Assembly: GCF_000577275.2 (NCBI RefSeq)
Contig: NZ_CBYB010000003.1
Span: 1 to 16,949 of the forward strand
Direction of reading: 5' to 3'
Length of the DNA: 16,949 bases
From: Rhizobium favelukesii
GTDB lineage: Bacteria > Pseudomonadota > Alphaproteobacteria > Rhizobiales > Rhizobiaceae
In this document: positions 1 through 7,385 of the stretch, piece by piece
Position numbering within the stretch: the stretch's first letter is position 1
How the letters are laid out: every line of letters begins with the position of its first letter
The notes under the pieces: model-generated
Databases searched by the model: none
What the model saw: the letters and a program-made list of their open reading frames with translations, nothing else
Told to the model about the DNA's origin: nothing
Program-made: the position numbers and the translations under genes

Positions 1-964
1 CATCTTGCGCGCGCTCTGCCGAGTTGGTCGCCAGGTGCAGGAATTTCCCCTTCAATTCAATATTTCCCAGCACCCGCGCGCCGTTGTCCATCGTGGTGTC
101 GAAGGATGGGGCACTGCGCTTGCGGGCGTCATGCTTCGGCTTTTGCTCAAGCCAGTTCCAGAGTTTTGCGTTTTCCTGCGACATGCCGAGAATGCTGCTC
201 ACCCGTGCGGCAATATCCTTCTGGGTAACTCCGGAGGCGAGCGGAAATCTGACGTCGTGGAATATGAGCTCATCACCATTCGCGTTCTGGATCGAGGGCA
301 GCCGCATGGCGCGCTCAAGCGTATCGAACAGCCATGAAAGTGTGAACATGGAGGCCGCTGCCTGAAGCTCCTCGTCCTTGATGACCGACAGCTTCTTTGC
401 ATTCTTTTTCCCGAACATCTGGCGCAGGCCATCAAACAGCGCGTCTGTGGCTTGGGGAGTGAACGGCAACAGGCCGCCGGCAAAGACGTTTCTGCCCATA
501 ACCGGCACAATGCGGGCGGCGATCCGGTCCCATTGCTTAAGCGTTTTGGTGGCCGTTCCCTCACTGACCGCGATCGGCTCGCCACCGCGAACAAGGTCGC
601 GCGCGATGAGCGAGTTGCCCGGCACGATCTCACTTACTTCGTAAAGGCTCATGACGGAAGTGCGCAGCGCCTTCATATAGGTTTTTGCCTGGGCATTTTC
701 CTTCCAGCCGCGACGTTTGAGGTATTCGTCGACGATGTTGCCGCCCTCGACCTCGAAGTCTTGAGTCAGGAAATCCTCGAAGGCGCAGCCCCAGAGCGTC
801 ATGGCCCAAACCTCGCCGAGGATCTCGGCAATGTCCTCGAAGTCCATGTCGCCGGCATCCAGGACCGGCCCGAAATGATCCTCAAACACTTCCTCGAAGC
901 ATTCGCGCCATTCATCGCGGGCAAGGAACTTCATCAGACCTTTGAGGTCATGGCTGGTCGGCAT
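1..964 (-). CDS. Uncharacterised protein, 3' end beyond the window
   Basis: An uninterrupted frame of 321 codons starts at ATG 964 and runs off the left edge without a stop. A good ribosome binding site (GGAGG, 5 nt spacer) precedes the ATG, and the start overlaps the end of the resolvase gene by 17 nt, so the two are probably translationally coupled. The N-terminal 60 residues are acidic and rich in Phe, Trp and Glu. A more conserved-looking block around residues 105-170 (SLYEVSEIVPGNSLIARDLV, then repeated basic and Gly-Gly stretches) resembles a region I associate with uncharacterised proteins that can carry a C-terminal SEC-C zinc motif. That motif would lie outside the window, so this is only a guess. 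No signal peptide or membrane segment is visible. Position next to tnpR suggests a transposon passenger gene. Function unknown. Confidence 0.7.
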   Translation of the reverse strand, partial: MPTSHDLKGLMKFLARDEWRECFEEVFEDHFGPVLDAGDMDFEDIAEILGEVWAMTLWGCAFEDFLTQDFEVEGGNIVDEYLKRRGWKENAQAKTYMKALRTSVMSLYEVSEIVPGNSLIARDLVRGGEPIAVSEGTATKTLKQWDRIAARIVPVMGRNVFAGGLLPFTPQATDALFDGLRQMFGKKNAKKLSVIKDEELQAAASMFTLSWLFDTLERAMRLPSIQNANGDELIFHDVRFPLASGVTQKDIAARVSSILGMSQENAKLWNWLEQKPKHDARKRSAPSFDTTMDNGARVLGNIELKGKFLHLATNSAERAQD

Positions 965-1537
965 GGAAGGCCTCCATATTCTGGCGATGTTCAGCAACGA
1001 TGCGCGAAACCGTCGGTTCGCTAATATCGTAAAGTCTCGCCATTTCGGCGCCGCTTTTGCGGCCTGACAAGACGCTCTCGGCGATTTCCCGACGTTTCTT
1101 TGGGTCGAGCTTCTTACGGCGTCCCCCAATTCGCCCTTCGGCACGCGCCTGAGCGAGTCCGGTCGTGGTCCTCTCCCGGATCATGGCGCGTTCGAACTCC
1201 GCAAAGGATCCCACCATCTGCATCATCATTCGCCCTGCCGCCGTGGTTGTGTCGATCGCCTCTGTGAGGGACCGGAACCCTGCTCCCGCGTTGGTAATGC
1301 GGTTCATCAAATGCAGGACGTCTTTCAACGAGCGCGATAGGCGATCCAGCTTCCAGACGACCACGGTGTCGCCGTCGCGCAACTGATCGAGCATGAGGTG
1401 CAGTTGGGGTCGATCCCAGCGGCCGCCGGACGCCTTTTCTTCGAACACGCGGCGCACCCAGCCTCGGACAAGGCGCGGGCCTGGGCCTTGTTCGATTGCT
1501 CGTCTCCCTTGCTCACCCGGGCGTAGCCGATCAGCAT
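948..1537 (-). pseudogene. tnpR: Tn3-family serine resolvase, frameshifted
   Basis: Site-specific serine recombinase that would resolve Tn3 cointegrates at a res site. The first frame begins at ATG 1537 with MLIGYARVSKGDEQ, giving the catalytic serine at residue 9. It carries about 28 codons up to SEAGC. The homology then continues in another frame (RRVFEEKASGG), entered near 1453-1457, with the resolvase signatures WKLDRLSRSL, an intact dimer-helix region (MMMQMVGSFAEFERAMIRER) and a C-terminal Hin-like helix-turn-helix (AEMARLYDISEPTVSRIVAE). One base is missing compared with the expected reading. The second frame alone has a GTG at 1457, but a product from it would lack the active-site serine. 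It is divergent from tnpA, as in many Tn3 relatives. It is either a true pseudogene or a single-base sequencing error; the broken tnpA next door favours decay. Confidence 0.85.
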
Positions 1538-1665
1538 CGGGGTCCTTTCATAACCGGTCGTTTGTGTAAGCGCTCTGGCTACACCGATGAAACAAGACGA
1601 AAACCCTTTCACAATCCTGTTTCAATATGGCCTCGTAAGGCAAGTAATTTTTGAAAGGATATGGA
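1538..1665. promoter_or_regulatory. Divergent tnpR/tnpA promoter and probable res region
   Basis: This 128-bp gap separates the divergent resolvase and transposase genes, the usual place for the res recombination site and both promoters in Tn3-family elements. It is richer in A+T than its surroundings, particularly 1590-1660, and has imperfect short repeats (GTTTGTGTAAGC, CTGTTTCAATATGG). I could not delimit resolvase subsites by eye. The tnpA ribosome binding site (AAGGA, 8 nt before ATG 1666) lies at its right edge. Confidence 0.5.
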
Positions 1666-4526
1666 ATGCCACCGCGAATTTCCATGACCAGGAAACAGAG
1701 GGATGCACTGCTGACATTGCCGGAGACGGAAGCCGAGGTCTTGCGTCACCATATGCTCGGCCCAGATGATCTTGCTGCCCTCAATCAATGCCGGACGCCG
1801 GAAACCCGCCTAAGCTATGCACTCCAACTCTGCTGCCTGCGGTTCCCTGGCCGATATCTCAGCCGCGGCGAGCTGCTGCCCGGTATCATGCTCGATCACA
1901 TTGCCGATCAGGTTCAGGCCGACGCTGATGTCATCGCGCTGTTTGCCCGCCGCGACGCAACGCGATACGAACAGTTGACCGCGATCAAAGAGCGCCACGG
2001 CTTCCGTGATTTGAGCCAACCATTGCGGGTCGAACTTGCCGCCTGGGCTCGAAACGAAGCCGTCGGCTTGACCGATGGCCGGGTGCTTCTCGATCGGCTG
2101 ATCGAATGGATGCGGGCTGGAAGGATCATCATCCCTGGTATCAGCGTCGTCGAACGTTTAGCCGCCACGGCGATGCATTCTGCTGACCTCGCGGCGATTG
2201 CCGAGATCGGGGGGCTTCTATCACCACCACAATGCGATCAGATGGACGTGCTTTTGTCCGCCAAGGTTCATCGCCAGCAAAGTCGCTTGTCGTGGCTGCG
2301 TGCGCCGGCTGGAGGCGTAGGCGCACGATTGCTGGCCGAGATTCTCGACAAGCTCGAGCTTGTTCGCAGCATCGTTGGCGATGTACCGGCACGCTTGCCG
2401 CTCCACCTCAATCAACGCATGGCTCAAATGGCCAAGGAAGGGAGCCGCTATACAGCGCAAGCGTTCCAGCAGATGACTGCACCACGCCGACATGCGATCA
2501 TGATAGCGACCTTGAGCGAGTTGGCGATTACCTTGACCGATGCGGCGTTGTCGATGTTCCAGGCACTCGTCGGTCGTGCCAACCTGCGCGCCAAAAAGCG
2601 GCTTGAGGAAACGATCGCAGCATCTGCGGAACAGGGGCGTGTCCGGCTTCTTCGGATCGCCGAGGTGCTTGAGGCTGTGGTGACTGCCGTGCGAGCCGAA
2701 GCCGATGTCACGGCTGCCGTCACTGCGACCGCGCCCCTGGAAACCATCGCAGATGATGCGGCTATCATCCGGCGAACACTTCGCCCTGGAAGGCCGGACG
2801 TGCTCGGCGAGCTTGCGCCCGAATACCACGTGTTCAAGAAGATCGGCGCCCGGTTCCTGAGCAGCTTTGCGTTTGAAGGCGGTCGCGCCGTGCAGCCGCT
2901 CCTTGCCGCAATCGCCCTGTTGGGCGGGATTGGTGGTGACCGTCGTAAACCGCTACCTGCCGACGTTCCGCTTGGCCACCTTGAGCGGCGGTGGTCCCGG
3001 TATGTCTTTACCGACAATTCCATTGACCGCTCCTATTACGAACTGGCCACCTACTTCATCCTGGCCAATGCGCGTGCGAGCGGCGTGTGGGTTGAGATAT
3101 CGAGGATTCACCGCCCGCTCGAAAAGCTCCTCGCGCCCGCTTCACCGGCAACTCCGGCGCAACCGGTCACTCTGGTTCACGCTTTCAATGCCGAAGACTA
3201 TCTTGCAGACCGAATGGCTGCGCTCGATGCTGCTCTTCTGAACACGGAACGTCACCTATCTGGCAAGGATGCAGCGATATTCGCCGATGGAAAGCTCCGC
3301 TTCCCCAAGGAGCCAAGAGGCGACAACGAGCAGGAACAAACGCGTGCCGTCACGGCGAGGTTATACTCCATGATGCCGCGGATACGGATTACCGACCTGC
3401 TCGATCATGTCAACCACTGGACCGACTTCACCGAGCATTTCTCCCATGCCTCCACCGGATTGCCACCTCTGGATCAGCGCGCCTTCATGGCCGCATTGAT
3501 CGCTGAAGCGACCAATCTCGGCCTGTCACGAATGGCCGAAATGTGCGGTACGGTCACCCGGCGGGCGTTGCTGCGTATGCAGACATGGCACATGCGAGAG
3601 GACACCTACCGCGCCGCGTTGGCGAGCATGACCGATGCAATTCATGCCGAGCCGCTATCGGTCTGGTTTGGCGAAGGCTGGCGCGCTTCCGCCGATGGAC
3701 AGGCCTATTATCTCGGTGGTCCGGGCGAAGCTGGCGGCGCAATCAATAGGCACTATGGCCGTGACCCGATCGTGAAAATCTACACCACGATCACCGATCG
3801 CTATGCGCCGCTTCATCAGAAGGTCATCGCTGGCACCGCTGGTGAACCCATCCATGCATTGGATGGCATTCTGGGCCACGAAAGCAACGTCGACATCGGG
3901 GCGTTGCATGTCGATGGCGGCGGGGTTTCCGATATCGTCTTCGCCATCGCAGCGCTGCTGGGCCGCTCCTTTAAGCCTCGACTCTCGCCTAATCCTGGGG
4001 CATGCCGATGAAATCGGCAAGGTAATCCGGGCACTCGCCGACAAGGTGGTCACACCTTCCCTTATCCTGAAGAAGCTGTCCGCCTACCGGCAGCAGAACA
4101 GTCTGGCGGCGGCCTTGCGCGAAATCGGGCGCATCGAACGCACCCTCTTCACCTTACGGTGGTTTGAGGATCCCGCTCTCCGGCAACTCGTCACCGCAGA
4201 ACTCAACAAGGGCGAAGCACGAAACACCCTTGCCCGCGCCGTCGCCTTCCATCGCCTGGGACGCTTCCGGGACCGGAGCCATGAAAATCAGGCGAGCCGG
4301 GCCGCAGCCCTCAATCTTGTCACGGCCGCTATCGTTCTCTTCAACTGCCGGTATCTCGGACGGATCACGGAGGCCATGCGCCGGCAAGGCAGGCCATTCG
4401 ATGAGAAGATGATTTCCAAACTGTCGCCGTTGGGCTGGGACCATATCAATATTACCGGCGATTATGTGTGGTCTGACGCCCTTGAGGTCGACAAGGAAGG
4501 CTTCCTGCCGATCAGGATGGCACCAT

Positions 4527-4531
<5 letters not shown>
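1666..4531 (+). pseudogene. tnpA: Tn3-family transposase, internal deletion and frameshift
   Basis: DDE transposase of the Tn3 family, which would bind the terminal repeats and carry out replicative transposition. The start is ATG 1666, with AAGGA 8 nt upstream. The first frame covers about 780 residues: an N-terminal DNA-binding part (DUF4158-like, about 1-160), a long helical middle, and the catalytic core up to HVDGGGVSDIVFAIAALLGR, which holds the aspartate of the TDTGG-like motif. After SFKPRL the frame breaks near 3985-4000. Homology resumes one frame over at about 4009 (DEIGKVIRALADKVVTPSL) and runs through NKGEARNTLARAV, which contains the catalytic glutamate, to LSPLGWDHINITGDYVW and a TGA at 4529-4531. 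Compared with intact relatives roughly 40 codons are missing at the break. All three acidic residues may remain in the DNA, but no single frame joins them, so the gene is inactive. Confidence 0.93.
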
Positions 4532-5022
<491 letters not shown>

Positions 5023-5048
5023 GCCGACGCCCTTCAAAGCGATTTACG

Positions 5049-5072
5049 ACGTGCACTGAAAAGCGCGCTTAC
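5049..5072. repeat. IS66 right terminal inverted repeat
   Basis: Read from the outer edge at 5072 on the minus strand the sequence is GTAAGCGCGCTTTTCAGTGC..., which has the GTAA start and GCGC-TTTTCAGTGC core typical of IS66-family ends. It lies 27 nt after the TnpC stop. The left end of this element is not present in the window. Confidence 0.75.
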
Positions 5073-5106
5073 GATGCAGTTCCTCTTTTGCAGCTATACG
5101 CATCTT

Positions 5107-5290
5107 CGCGGCCGCCTGCAGTTCGACGATCCGGCAAGCCTCGACGCCCGCTCTGTCGGACTTCGTGTTCATGGAACGGCGATGGCCTCCCTGGTGATCC
5201 ATGGAGATTTGAGCGAACCCGAACCACCGATCAGCCGGCCTCTGTACGTCAGACCCGTCATGTACGCCCGTATGGGAGGTGATGAGATCG
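5107..5290 (+). pseudogene. S8 (subtilisin-like) peptidase fragment
   Basis: A short plus-strand stretch encodes GRLQFDDPASLDARSVGL, then VHGTAMASLVIHGDLSEPE and PPISRPLYVRPVMY. The HGTAMASL segment matches the catalytic-histidine motif of subtilases (histidine codon at 5170-5172), and the HGDL...RPLYVRP continuation resembles a bacterial S8 peptidase subgroup that I recall mostly beside AAA ATPases. The aspartate and serine segments are missing, the fragment is only about 60 codons, and the sequence after about 5290 no longer looks related. It lies between the IS66 right end and an IS5 remnant. The family is inferred from one motif block, with no neighbour to support it. Confidence 0.5.
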
Positions 5291-5414
5291 ACTCCTCGAC
5301 ACACCTACCAGACTCTCACCAAACGCCCTGACCGAATGGCCGAAATCCTGTCGCAAGGTTTGCCGCATGTGGGCCTTTAGGATTCCTGACTTGAGCTCTG
5401 TCTGATTCATGGAG

Positions 5415-5438
5415 TGCCGACTGATTTGGAGGTCGGCA
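5415..5438 (+). promoter_or_regulatory. Hairpin over the IS5 transposase start
   Basis: TGCCGAC (5415-5421) pairs with GTCGGCA (5432-5438) around a 10-nt loop that includes the GGAG ribosome binding sequence. The last base of the stem is the A of the ATG at 5438. Such a hairpin would limit translation, for example from read-through transcripts. That is plausible for an insertion sequence, but here it serves only a dead gene. Confidence 0.4.
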
Positions 5439-5646
5439 TGAGCACGAAGATGACAGAAGACGATTGGAGAGTGGCGCTTGAGATTTTCCGCGCATCGTCA
5501 CCGCGCCGCGGCGACAAGGGCCGCGATGACCGGCTACTCCTCGAAGCGAAGGGAAAGCCGGGCTTCTTCGCAAAGGCAATCTACAAAGGTCGCGCTCGCA
5601 TCGAACAGGCCGTCGGCAAGCTCAAGCGCTTCAAGCGGGTCGCACT
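5438..5646 (+). pseudogene. IS5-family (IS427-like) transposase, internally deleted
   Basis: The frame starts at ATG 5438 with MSTKMTEDDWRVALEIFRA and SSPRRGDKGRDDRLLLEA, the usual N-terminus of IS5/IS427-type transposases. It then jumps directly to KGKPGFFAKAIYKGRARIEQ and AVGKLKRFKRVAL, which belongs near the C-terminus. The join near 5548 removes roughly 140 codons, including most of the DDE catalytic region, yet leaves the frame open. The final C-terminal residues are also lost: after RVAL the sequence enters an unrelated 14-bp inverted repeat. It cannot encode an active enzyme. It continues as an open frame to 5701. Confidence 0.8.
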
Positions 5647-5698
5647 CCAGCCCCGATCTGACCGGCTGGTTCGAGTTGCAAGGGCAGATCGGGGCTGG
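5647..5698. repeat. Perfect 14-bp inverted repeat, 24-nt spacer
   Basis: CCAGCCCCGATCTG at 5647-5660 is repeated in inverted orientation at 5685-5698. It lies exactly between the last IS5 homology and the first codon of the LysR remnant. It could be an operator of the former LysR gene, a transcription terminator, or the ends of a small lost element. No U-tract follows on either strand. Confidence 0.6.
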
Positions 5699-5832
5699 TG
5701 AGGGACACCCCTTCGGCTTTAGATGTGTCGGGATTGATCTCGTTTGTGCGCACGGTCGAAGTTGGATCGTCGACGCGCGCCCTTACACTGACCCCCGACG
5801 GGCAGATACTCTTCGAGCGCGCTCAAAATATC
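5698..5832 (+). pseudogene. LysR-family regulator, N-terminal remnant with internal deletion
   Basis: From a GTG at 5698 the frame reads MRDTPSALDVSGLISFVRTV then EVGS, the first helix of a LysR-type winged HTH (normally followed by F..AA..L..S..AVS). It next jumps to STRALTLTPDGQILFERAQN, which is the wing that follows the recognition helix (LGxRLFxRSTRALTLTxDG). About 30 codons holding the recognition helix are gone, in frame. Homology ends near 5832 at the GC hairpin, and the whole effector domain is missing. A DNA-binding role is therefore lost. Confidence 0.75.
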
Positions 5833-5833
5833 A

Positions 5834-5854
5834 GCGGCCGCCAAAGGCGGCCGC
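5834..5854 (-). terminator. GC-rich 9-bp hairpin, possible terminator
   Basis: GCGGCCGCC-AAA-GGCGGCCGC forms a perfect stem with a 3-nt loop. On the minus strand it is followed by TGATATTTTG, a weak U-rich tail, and it lies about 120 nt after the antitoxin-like gene. It may be a terminator for that gene, but the U-tract is poor and the hairpin also marks the end of the LysR remnant. Confidence 0.35.
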
Positions 5855-5864
5855 CTCTCGAACG

Positions 5865-5990
5865 TCAATCGATAACATCAATGATCTCATAGTGTTTAAC
5901 AAGCGCGCCAACGCCACGGTTGAACAACGCAAAGATCGTTTCCTTCGTAATCGGATGAGTCTCGATCGTTTCCTCATCAGGCTGCGGCGC
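5865..5990 (-). other. Small protein-like frame after the antitoxin gene
   Basis: A 41-codon open frame with no ATG, overlapping the last codons of the antitoxin-like gene in a different frame, reads DEETIETHPITKETIFALFN and then RGVGALVKHYEIIDVID to TGA at 5865. Its composition (balanced charges, amphipathic pattern) is protein-like and unlike the Arg/Ser-rich shadow frames around it. It could be the 3' end of a truncated gene or a frameshifted extension. I do not recognise a family. Confidence 0.25.
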
Positions 5991-6336
5991 TCACATCATA
6001 TTCGAAATGAATGCGATCATAGGGAAACTCGATCCCATTTTCTGTCCGGTCGATGACGCCAGCGTTGACGAGAGTCGTCACGTCACGATGAACGGCCTGC
6101 ACATCGCGATTGACCCGTCGAGCAACTTCGCGGATCGACAAAGCTCCCTGTCCAGCGAGCGCCTTGACGATAGCGAGGCGGGAGGGAGCGAGCACTCGGT
6201 GTATGTCATCGTAGGAGGTAAAGTTGACCGAAGGCACGGCCTTAGCGGTCTCACCGGAAAGCGCCCGCCTTCCGGCCTCGACAAAGGGGATTTTGGCATC
6301 CGCTACGGTACTCAAGCGCACAGTCAAAGTTGTCAT
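5977..6336 (-). CDS. Winged-helix protein, TumA-like antitoxin
   Basis: A complete 119-aa protein from ATG 6336 to TGA 5977. Residues about 1-45 are a polar linker-like N-terminus. Residues 48-105 form a winged HTH: LAPSRLAIVKALAGQGALSI, then REVARRVNRDVQAVHRDVTT and LVNAGVIDRTENGIEFPYD. The layout matches the HVO_A0114-type HTH proteins that act as antitoxin and autorepressor to DUF6516/TumE-like toxins, a pair often found on Tn3-type elements. The ATG overlaps the stop of the upstream frame as ATGA, which fits a toxin-first TumE-TumA operon, but the upstream gene has been destroyed by an IS6 element. It is probably an orphan antitoxin. Its own promoter is probably lost, so any expression would come from the IS or from read-through. 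The family call rests on motif and context, not a search. Confidence 0.7.
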   Translation of the reverse strand: MTTLTVRLSTVADAKIPFVEAGRRALSGETAKAVPSVNFTSYDDIHRVLAPSRLAIVKALAGQGALSIREVARRVNRDVQAVHRDVTTLVNAGVIDRTENGIEFPYDRIHFEYDVSAAA

Positions 6337-6411
6337 CTGAGCATCCTTTCCATGTCAGCTTGGAAGGCATCGTAGAGTGCTTCAAGGGACGTAAATTCGA
6401 TGGCTGGGTGG
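6333..6411 (-). pseudogene. C-terminal tail of a TumE-like toxin
   Basis: The last 26 or so codons of the frame upstream of the antitoxin read HPAIEFTSLEALYDAFQADM and ERMLR, ending at TGA 6333 and sharing ATGA with the antitoxin start. This is not IS6 sequence: in the IS6 elements I know, the transposase ends with a different tail. The pattern of a hydrophobic Phe-x-Ser-Leu segment followed by an acidic helix fits the C-terminus of DUF6516/TumE proteins. The N-terminal part is replaced by the IS6 element. Confidence 0.5.
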
Positions 6412-7128
6412 CTAGGGCTGAGCGTTTCTGTTGCGGTGCGACGAATAGATTGCAGACCGCTGAGAAGACCGAGATGAAACGTTGCAAGCCGCCGACAGAT
6501 CGAAATCCCTGCATCATCCGTTCTCGTTTTCGAAGTGGCACGTGAGAATTCTCCGCACGATTGTTCAGGCCCCTTGTGCGATCGATGTTCGACAGCGGGC
6601 ATCACGTCCCGTTTTGCCGCTCCGTATGAGCGCAGTTTGTCGGTAACGATGCGCTTCGGCGTCAGGCCTTGCTTCTTCAACAGTCTGACCAGCAATCGCT
6701 TGGCAGCTTTGGTATCGCGGCGGGCTTGGACGATCTCGTCGAGGACGTAACCGTCCTGGTCAACGGCACGCCAAAGCCAATGTTTTCGGCCACCGATGGA
6801 AATCACGACCTCGTCCAAATGCCAGATATCCGTTCGCGACGGCTTCCTTCTGCGCAACTGCTTGACGTAAGCCGCCCCGAATTTGCGGCTCCATCGCCGT
6901 ATCGTTTCGTCAGACACGACAATGCCGCGCTCCAACAGCATTTCCTCGACCAGCCGCAGGCTCAAAGGGAACCGGAAATACAGCCAGATCGCACGGGCGA
7001 TGATCTGCAGTGGAAAGCGGTGGTTCTTGTAACTGAGAGTCGGCGAGTTCATCTCAGCCGAATTATCCATCAACCGTTAAGCTGCTGATAACGTGACATC
7101 GCCTGCGCAACAGCAAAACCAGAGCAAT
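6411..7128. mobile_element. IS6-family insertion sequence
   Basis: The element spans the frameshifted transposase. Approximate ends are seen as related sequences: on the left GGCTGAGCGTTTCTGTTGCGG (from about 6415) and, reading inward from the right, GCTCTGGTTTTGCTGTTGCGC (from about 7126). The match is imperfect, so the boundaries are good to about 10 bp. No clear 8-bp target duplication was found, which suggests a rearranged insertion site. Confidence 0.6.
6412..7073 (-). pseudogene. IS6-family transposase, frameshifted
   Basis: DDE transposase of the IS6/IS26 family. From the start region (TTG 7073, ATG 7070 or ATG 7052) the frame gives RFPLQIIARAIWLYFRFPLS, the helix-turn-helix VSDETIRRWSRKFG, then WHLDEVVISIGGRKHWLWRA (first Asp), IVTDKLRSYGAA (second Asp) and VEHRSHKG. 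An extra base in the run CCCC at 6570-6573 then shifts the frame. The remainder (LNNRAENSHVPLRKRERMMQ, with the catalytic Glu, then GFRSVGGLQRFISVFSA) is in the next frame and reaches the left end near 6412. The original frame continues into the toxin tail, producing a misleading 246-residue fusion. A single-base error in a homopolymer could be natural or technical. Confidence 0.85.
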
Positions 7129-7146
7129 GGGTGATCATTGCTCTGG
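7119..7146. repeat. Perfect 11-bp palindrome at the IS6 right edge
   Basis: CCAGAGCAATG (7119-7129) and CATTGCTCTGG (7136-7146) are exact inverted copies with a 6-nt spacer. The left arm coincides with the outer end of the IS6 right repeat, and the right arm lies in flanking DNA. It may be the scar of a rearrangement that left a second inverted copy of the IS tip, or a hairpin. Confidence 0.6.
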
Positions 7147-7180
7147 CTCGTGCCTTTGTCGCGGCGCATCTTCGACACCT

Positions 7181-7330
7181 TCATTGTCGGCGCGGCGAAA
7201 CGGCGTGCCTCTCCAATCGTAGGTGGACCTGCCGCTGTCCTAGGCGATCGAGCGATGCGCCAAGCATTTGCGTCAGGGCCGTTGCCTCGACTTCTCCTAT
7301 GAAGTGCAGGTGAACCGGCAGGAGCGACAT
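7181..7330 (-). pseudogene. Possible 2'-5' RNA ligase (LigT-like) fragment
   Basis: A 49-codon stretch from ATG 7330 reads SLLPVHLHFIGEVEATALTQ, then MLGASLDRLGQRQVHLRLER and HAVSPRR. The pattern HLHFIGEV followed by a helix and an HLRLER strand resembles the first HxTxxFLGEV motif region of LigT/ThpR-type 2'-5' RNA ligases, although the catalytic HxT is HLH here. It lies 55 bp beyond the FeeM-like gene and is truncated on both sides. The rest of 7147-7385 shows nothing else I can identify. Weak call. Confidence 0.3.
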
Positions 7331-7385
7331 CGATGCCTCGTGAATGCTACGAGTACGCCGCCTTGCCAGCGCACGCGCCCGCGGT

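Noticed and set aside
452..1024. Plus-strand frame (190 codons) opposite the left-edge gene
   Set aside because: The minus-strand frame is longer, has a good ribosome binding site and is continuous to the edge; the plus frame is its shadow.
2221..2829. Minus-strand frame inside the Tn3 transposase
   Set aside because: Shadow of tnpA.
5935..5974. Short repeats GATCGTTTCCT at 5935 and 5964
   Set aside because: Two 11-bp copies only, within a stretch of coding-like sequence; not an array or CRISPR.
6333..7073. 246-codon continuous frame joining the IS6 transposase and the toxin tail
   Set aside because: It is an accidental fusion created by the one-base shift; conserved IS6 sequence continues in the other frame.
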